A stretch of 64,000 bases of DNA from Pyronema omphalodes. Its lineage: Eukaryota > Ascomycota > Pezizomycetes > Pezizales > Pyronemataceae. Positions within the stretch are counted from its first letter, which is position 1; the number at the start of each line of letters is the position of its first letter. Location: positions 558,001 through 622,000 of the forward strand of contig JAJJXM010000006.1 of assembly GCA_024516155.1 (NCBI GenBank). Reading direction: 5' to 3'. Positions 58,044 through 64,000 of this stretch are shown piece by piece. Below the pieces are notes generated by a model. The model saw nothing but the letters and a program-made list of their open reading frames with translations, was not told the origin of the DNA and did no database searches. Made by a program: the position numbers and the translations under genes.

Positions 58044-61000
58044 AAACATCTTTGCCAAGATCCTACCTATCTTCACCTGACCAAGTCTAGCCATCTGATC
58101 TAGGATCCCATTTGTATGTAATCCTGGCTTGTAGACATTACCGAGTATTCCAAGCCCGCCGAGAACCCTGACATCTCGCCGCTGCCAGCTCAACAGCTTC
58201 TGCACAAAGAGCCACAAGAAAATGCACTCAACTGGAATAGTTGTAACTTATGCCAATTCCGTCGGTTAACCTACAAGTGCAAAGGCGGAAAATTTACCGA
58301 CAGTTAAAGTACTTCTCGGCGTATGTACGTATATCGCGGCCGGTTGCTTTTCCGCCTGAAAGAGACGGTACATCCTTAACTACCTTTGTATATACTGACT
58401 TACATATAGCTAAAGCTCCCTACATCGCTACGAAAAGTGAGTAAACCAACCAAAGTGCAAATCCCGGGTAGAGATACTGTAGCTCAGAGTAGAGTATATG
58501 CTGAAACTACAATATACGTGGGTTTAGAGTACTAAATATCTCGGGTAATTAAACTGATTTTTTCGGCAAAGGGATTTCAAATTCAATACCACAACCATTA
58601 CAAAGTTTAATTTCAGTCACCAGGAAAAGTTAAGCTACCGTGCACGGGCTCCCTTTCTCTCTCTCCATCCATCCATATGATTCAAAATAACGAAAGAAAA
58701 AAAAGGAAACAAAAAGTGCGGAATAAAAAAAAACTTATGATGAGTCAACCGGTGATGATGATATGAAATCTGAGGTTCCAGACACGGCAAAAATTTCCCT
58801 CGCCGAGTTTTACATATTCGTCACTACTACCGAAAATTGCCGCGTTAAAGAGTAAACGATATGGCAAGGAGGTGGTATGATAAAGATACTGTTTATACAC
58901 AGTATATGTAGTCAAAATTCAATTCCAAAACAGCACCCGAATGATGAATACAGCCTAGTAGTCAACTACAAGCAGGATACTAGCTAACTAGTAACATTTT
59001 AGGCACATAGCAGTAGCTGTCAGGTGTAAAATATGTGTCAATTACCGAGCGGATAATTATCGCAACATGTATGCATGCATACGCAGTGTGACTTCAAAAG
59101 TACCTTTCCAAGGGTCTTTTTATCTTTCGTCCATCTATCATCCATTCAGATATAGAACTACCCTTCGTAAAGTATGCTATGTATATCTAGAGCTGGTATG
59201 GCACCATAAAGCTCTCAATCCTGCCCAATTCACCTCGCCGTATGTATCAAAAGTGCAAAACCCGCCTGCGTATGTATGTATAAAAGACTCCTAGTGTCAA
59301 ACCCCATATATATAACAGCAAGGGGCTCCGGGGGGGGGGGGGGGGGTTGTATGTATGTATAAGTGGTTCGTATGTATATCGAGTATGAAGCCATATTTAT
59401 CTTCAAAGCCTATGTATGTATGTATGAAACCAATTACATGAAAGTCACGCGCACGCGGCTACATCTCGTATCCTATCTTAACCTATCTTCTGAACCCGTG
59501 CCACGGTGCTACAGCGCCGCTTCCCTGCGTCGCGGTGCTGTGTCGCGGTAGGTTTTCGTTGCTTTTTTCTGCGTCCTGGGTCTTGGGTCAGTCGTGGCCG
59601 AAAATTAATTTTCGGGGTGTGAGGAAAATGGGATGGTATGGATGTATGTATAATCTACCGAGTATTGGCCGGGGTACCGATATCGGCGAGGTGAGGTGAG
59701 GTGAGGTAAGATGAGGTTCAGGTTCAGGTTCCTATGGTCTAGGGCATGGAGAAAACTAAGAATGAAAATGTATGGAGGGTTAATGGGTCGTCGTATGTAA
59801 TGTCTGGCCCTGCTCTGCTCTGACTAGCTCCATGACGTCTGGCTTTGTTCCGCTTAGCCTAGCTTTGTCTAGCTCTGCTCTGTATAGCTCTACTATCTCT
59901 GGCTTGGCTTAAATTTGCCTAACATTGTCTAACATTGATATTTATCTTTATCCAATCCTATTATCCATCTACAGTATTAAAATCAGCATCAATTTAATTG
60001 TTTTAGTATGTATATTTACATGAACTCAAGATGAGGTACCTTTTCTCCATCCCTTTATTCCTCTATTCGTACATCTTGTGCATCTTGTATATCTTAATGC
60101 ATACGTAATATTAACCCATCTCATCTCGATCTCGATCTCAATCTTACAGTGTATTTATTATATGGTTGCCGCTTTTATATAGCGAATCGTAGATATATAT
60201 ACATCTATACGAAACATAACAAAGCGGCAAGGCTGGAGCTGCGGTAAAGGTTCTTAGTTCCTAAGATAGTTGGATACTTAATATTCAATACTAAATACCG
60301 GATATCACATACTAAACTGTACATACACTGTACCCGAGCAGATATATATTTTCGTGTTTTGTTTTTCTATTATTTTCTTTTTTGAAAAAGTAAAAATTTG
60401 TTTTGTTTTCACTGCTGATACATATCACATCTCCTTCCCAAGCCCTTGTCTATATCAATATCTATGTCTCGGTATCAAGTTTCATACAGTAAACAAACCC
60501 GAACCGCTAACTAAACCCCCAACTAACCAAAACCCCAGCATATTCCGAACCCAAACCTCCAACTAAACCATTACAGTAGTTAATACACCATACCATACCC
60601 AAGTACCAGCCACTAGCCACCAGCCAAAGCACAGTAACACGTAACCTCCCCATCTCATTGCTTTTTCAGTTCAGCGTCATCATATCTATATGATACCATG
60701 AATACGCATCGTATACGCATACGTATACAGAACATAAGAAATAAGAAAGCATAAGTAATAAGTAATAAGTAATAACAATGGTTGTTATATATGCATAAGT
60801 TATCAATTTATGCATGGATACATGTATCAATACATCATACATACACTAGGCAGCATTCTTTATGTTTAAACGCCCCAAGCTCGAAGCTTGAAGCCCGAGA
60901 CCCCCACCGCCCCGTAAAAATACATACGAGAAATCGCGAAATCCTACTCCTCCTCAGACGGCGACGAATGAATGAACGAGCCGACGATCCAGGTACAAGC

Positions 61001-61473
61001 CCGAGGAACCCGAGACGAACCCAACGAACCCGACGGACCAAGCAGCGACGCCATACATCCCCCGACCTCCATCCTCCATCCTCCATCCTCCATTTTGTAG
61101 CCCTTTACTACCTACATACCAAAATTAAAGTACTAACAACCATCATCATCATCATCAAAAGAAACCACGTTCCTCCATTGCAATATGCATTCGCCGTCTA
61201 TGTCTTCATCATTACATTCAGTTATAGTTGTGACACTGTGACACTGTGACACTGACTAGTGACACAGGTCACGTATGTATGTATGTAGACTAATGCCTGC
61301 AAGTCATCTATCCCCCACTACCAATCCCACCAATCCCACCAATTCAATCCAGCATCTAATCCAGCCAACCAACCAATCAACCAACCAATTCATCCCCATC
61401 CACCAATTCCCCCAATTCCCCCAATTTATCCATCAAAAATTCTTAAGCTACAAGCCCCAAGCGCTAAACTATG
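58044..61473. other. Gene-free region with microsatellites
   Basis: About 3.4 kb. It includes a G17 run (59330-59346), TATG units (59269, 59348, 59412), GTGAG units (59688-59708), CTAGCTCTGCTC-like words (59810-59910), CATCTC/GATCTC words (60118-60140) and AATAAGT units (60750-60775). No coding exon or tRNA could be supported. Confidence 0.6.
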
Positions 61474-61844
61474 TACAGTCGAACCTCTTTATAAGAGTAC
61501 GCTGGGACCGGAGAGGTGTACTCTTATAATGACGAAACTCTTCGGGACAGGTTGGCTTGGCGCGAGTGATCGCTTGAGACCCGGCGCGCTGGGGGTGGTG
61601 TGTACCGCCCCTCAGCCCCAAGGTAGTGCATTAGCGCCACCTTGACACGAGTGTACCCTGCTCAGCACCTTCGCCCATACCTCTATCTTAAGAGTATGCT
61701 AACAATTTTTCGCATTTCCTTAAGAGTATTTTAGTATCGAGGTTACTCTTACTTCCCATACAAAAATCGTCGGGACCACAGCTATGCACTCTTATGAAGA
61801 GGTTATTCTTATAATTGGTACGCTTATAAAAAGGTTCGACTGTA
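61474..61844. mobile_element. Non-autonomous TIR element, copy 2 (367 bp)
   Basis: Runs from CAGTCGAACCTC (61476) to GGTTCGACTG (ending 61842) with TA on both sides. Terminal inverted repeats of about 27 bp end in TTATAAGAGTAC-like sequence. Its reverse complement aligns with copy 1 (3843-4212): GGTCCCGACG, TTTTTGTATGGGAA, TAAGAGTA and AAATGC.GAAAA recur at matching distances, and total length differs by one base. In this copy TAAGAGTAC replaces TAAGGGTAC almost everywhere, so the internal motifs have changed together with the termini. There is no transposase frame. Confidence 0.87.
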
Positions 61845-64000
61845 TACATAAACTCCACATCCACAGTTCTACGCCGATCCACGGTAACCCGGAAGAATAT
61901 GAAGCGAGCGAACGAGCGGTATTGTGACTATGACTGTATACACCGACTTGAATATAGATGACGTCAATTATGGTGGATATGGTGGATAGTGGATAGGTGG
62001 TTAATGGATTAGATGTTATGGATATGGAGGATATGATAGAGGGAGATGGTTTAAATTATCGTGATATCAAGTCTATGTACATACATATCAAGATATCATC
62101 CTTCTCAAGCTCTCAAGCAGCAGACGCCAGACGCCAGACACCAGACGCTAAAGTAAGCCACAAAGATGAAAGGAGGGGTGGGGGTGGTGTTATGCATTGG
62201 TTTGTTTAGATAGATGGTACAATACAGTAATAATTATTTTTCCTTTACTTATTGCCGGTACAAACTATAGTCTATAATACGAAAACGGCTTTTGGTTTGG
62301 TTTCGGTGTTTTTAGTTTTTAGTTTTTAGTTTTTTTTTGGATTTTCTAGTTTTTCTTCGAAATATGTACATACATCTTGATACTGTAGAAACGGATAAAG
62401 ACAATATCAAAAAAAAAAAAAATGCGAGATGGTTATGGATTATGGATTAGCAAACACCCCGCTATGATCACTATGATATGATATGATATGATATTCGCCG
62501 ATGTATCTGTCATCAATCATCGGTATATCGGGCTAAAGTTTCATCGCACCTGCCCGCTTCCATATACTGTACATACCTCGCTTCTATTCCTTACATATCT
62601 CGCTTGCTTGCTTGATATATCCCCGCTGTAAACATCTGCACCCCACACCCCACACCCCACATCCCACACCCCACGTTTTTCATCTCTATCTACATCTACA
62701 TCGATATCTACATCGATATCTACATATCTACAAAAACCGTGAAGTGTGGGGTGAAGTGTGAGATGTGGGGTTAATAAATATTTAACTGGTTGTTGTTACA
62801 GTCGGGTTAGGTACCTGGTATGTATGCAGGAGTATTTTCGAGGAAACAAAAATAATTTGTATTCGGCTTCATCGGTGAGGTGGTTTGGTAGTTTGATGGA
62901 TTGTAGATTGATGGATTGATGGATTGATGGATTGATAGATGGAGATTGATGATTGATGGATTGATAGATGGAGATAGAGATAGGTAGATAAATATATCGG
63001 GTGTTGTTTTATGTTATGTTATGGTATACAGTAGTTTCAGTAGCTCAGTAGCTCAGTATTTTCCATCACCCATCCCCCAGAACCAATGACATCCTCAAAT
63101 CCCTAAATCCCTACTTCCCTACTTACTTCCCTACTTACTTCCCTACATCCTTATCCAAAAAAACCATCTATTATGTCTTGCCTAAGCCCCAAGGACCCAA
63201 GTAAATCGAGATGTAAGATACTCGATACTCGATACTCGTTAACGTCCTTTCGACCAGTAATATCACCGGGTTTCTATTCGTGCATAGCGGGGGGGGGGGG
63301 GGGTGGTAGTGGTGGTAGTAGGCTCTTGATATGTACATCATACACCATACATACGCCACTTGCTACGGTGCTATGATAGTGCTGCGGTGACATTCTTCTT
63401 AACATGTATGTATGTACACCATGGGATAGAATAGATATGTCATGTACACCATATCCATAGCCATAGCCATAGCCAGTTGCGGTACAGGAGTGGTACAGGA
63501 GTGGTCACCATACATACATACATACATACATACATACATACATACATACATACCCCACAATGCATAGATATGTAGATAGATACAGTAGATACGCAGCGCA
63601 GAGGAGGGAAGGTATGCATGTGGATGCGTAGCTTCGTATACAGATATATACCATCTGCATAATCCGTAGTCCGTAGTTCGTAGTTCGTAGTCCGCAGTCC
63701 ACAGTCCGCAGTCCACAGTCCGCAGTCCACAGTCCGCAGTTCGTATCTCTTGCATCGTCCATAGTTCCATAGTCGATACATAGCCTGCGTAGTCCATATC
63801 CTTGGTATAGCGCATTGCCAGTAGTAGCCAGCAACCAGCAACCAGCAGCGGCGGCCAGCCATCACATCTCCAGAAAACGACTAAACCCGCGATGTCTAGC
63901 TAAGGGCCCTAAAGTTTTCCCGGGGCTGTAAGGGTAAGAAATACCAGATTGGGACTTTTTTTCTTCACGCTTCTTGCTTGCACGCTGCTTGCTGCTTGAT
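61845..64000. other. Gene-free region with microsatellites
   Basis: Includes TTTTTAG copies (62309-62330), CACCCCA copies (62638-62673), ATCTACATCG copies (62688-62730), GATGGATT copies (62895-62960), a G15 run (63289-63303), ACATAC/CATA units (63509-63553) and CCGCAGTCCACAGT-like copies (63655-63742). No gene recognised. Confidence 0.6.
62637..62776. repeat. Inverted CACCCCA-type repeats around an ATCTACATCG array
   Basis: The left arm (62638-62680) is C-rich ACCCCACATCCCACA ending in CGTTTTT. The right arm (62735-62773) begins AAAAACCGTGAAGTGTGG and ends GAGATGTGGGG, close to its reverse complement. About ten bases differ, and ~50 bp of array lies in the loop. Confidence 0.65.

Overview
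The window looks like chromosomal DNA of a filamentous ascomycete (Pezizomycotina). It has small GT-AG introns (mostly 50-220 nt) with CTAAC/CTGAC branch points. It carries fungal versions of Sld3, Med16, Chd1, Sem1, Pol4 and an Hst3/Hst4-class sirtuin, and long gene-poor stretches full of micro- and minisatellites. A finer placement (for example Leotiomycetes) cannot be supported from the sequence alone.

Layout. 1-7.4 kb: three long, nearly perfect tandem arrays (26 x 9, 24 x 9 and 36 x 10 bp), an RNase H-like retroelement relic, a 366-bp inverted-repeat transposable element and an AAAAACT-type array. 7.4-10.9 kb: coiled-coil protein gene (-). 13.5-16.7 kb: SLD3 (+). 16.7-19.9 kb: satellites. 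19.9-20.8 kb: NPC2/ML-domain lipid transfer protein (+). 21.6-22.1 kb: Mpv17/PMP22-family membrane protein (-), 5' end unresolved. 24.7-30.4 kb: CHD1 chromatin remodeller (+), 11 exons. 33.2-34.1 kb: SEM1/DSS1 proteasome subunit (+). 34.8-36.3 kb: phosphoglycerate kinase (-). 36.8-39.9 kb: X-family DNA polymerase POL4 (-), nine exons. 41.0-42.5 kb: Hst3/Hst4-type sirtuin (+). 43.3-46.2 kb: MED16 (+). 48.7-49.8 kb: F-box/ankyrin protein (-). 50.6-51.8 kb: Gfo/Idh/MocA oxidoreductase (+). 51.8-64 kb: 12 kb without a recognisable gene, with degenerate repeats, hairpins and a second copy of the 366-bp element.

The genes are mostly conserved housekeeping genes and do not form a metabolic cluster. 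Several serve chromosome biology: replication initiation (SLD3), nucleosome remodelling (CHD1), gap-filling/end-joining synthesis (POL4), histone deacetylation (sirtuin) and transcription (MED16). POL4 and the sirtuin are divergent across about 1 kb and could share a promoter region; that is inference.

I rebuilt exon joins by hand from splice motifs, reading frame and family conservation. All multi-exon genes close in frame except the Mpv17-like gene, whose first exon I could not find. The clearest mobile-DNA result is a pair of homologous 366/367-bp elements at 3.8 kb and 61.5 kb with matching CAGTCGA termini and TA flanks, consistent with a non-autonomous Tc1/mariner (pogo/Fot-like) family. 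I found no convincing new multi-gene system.
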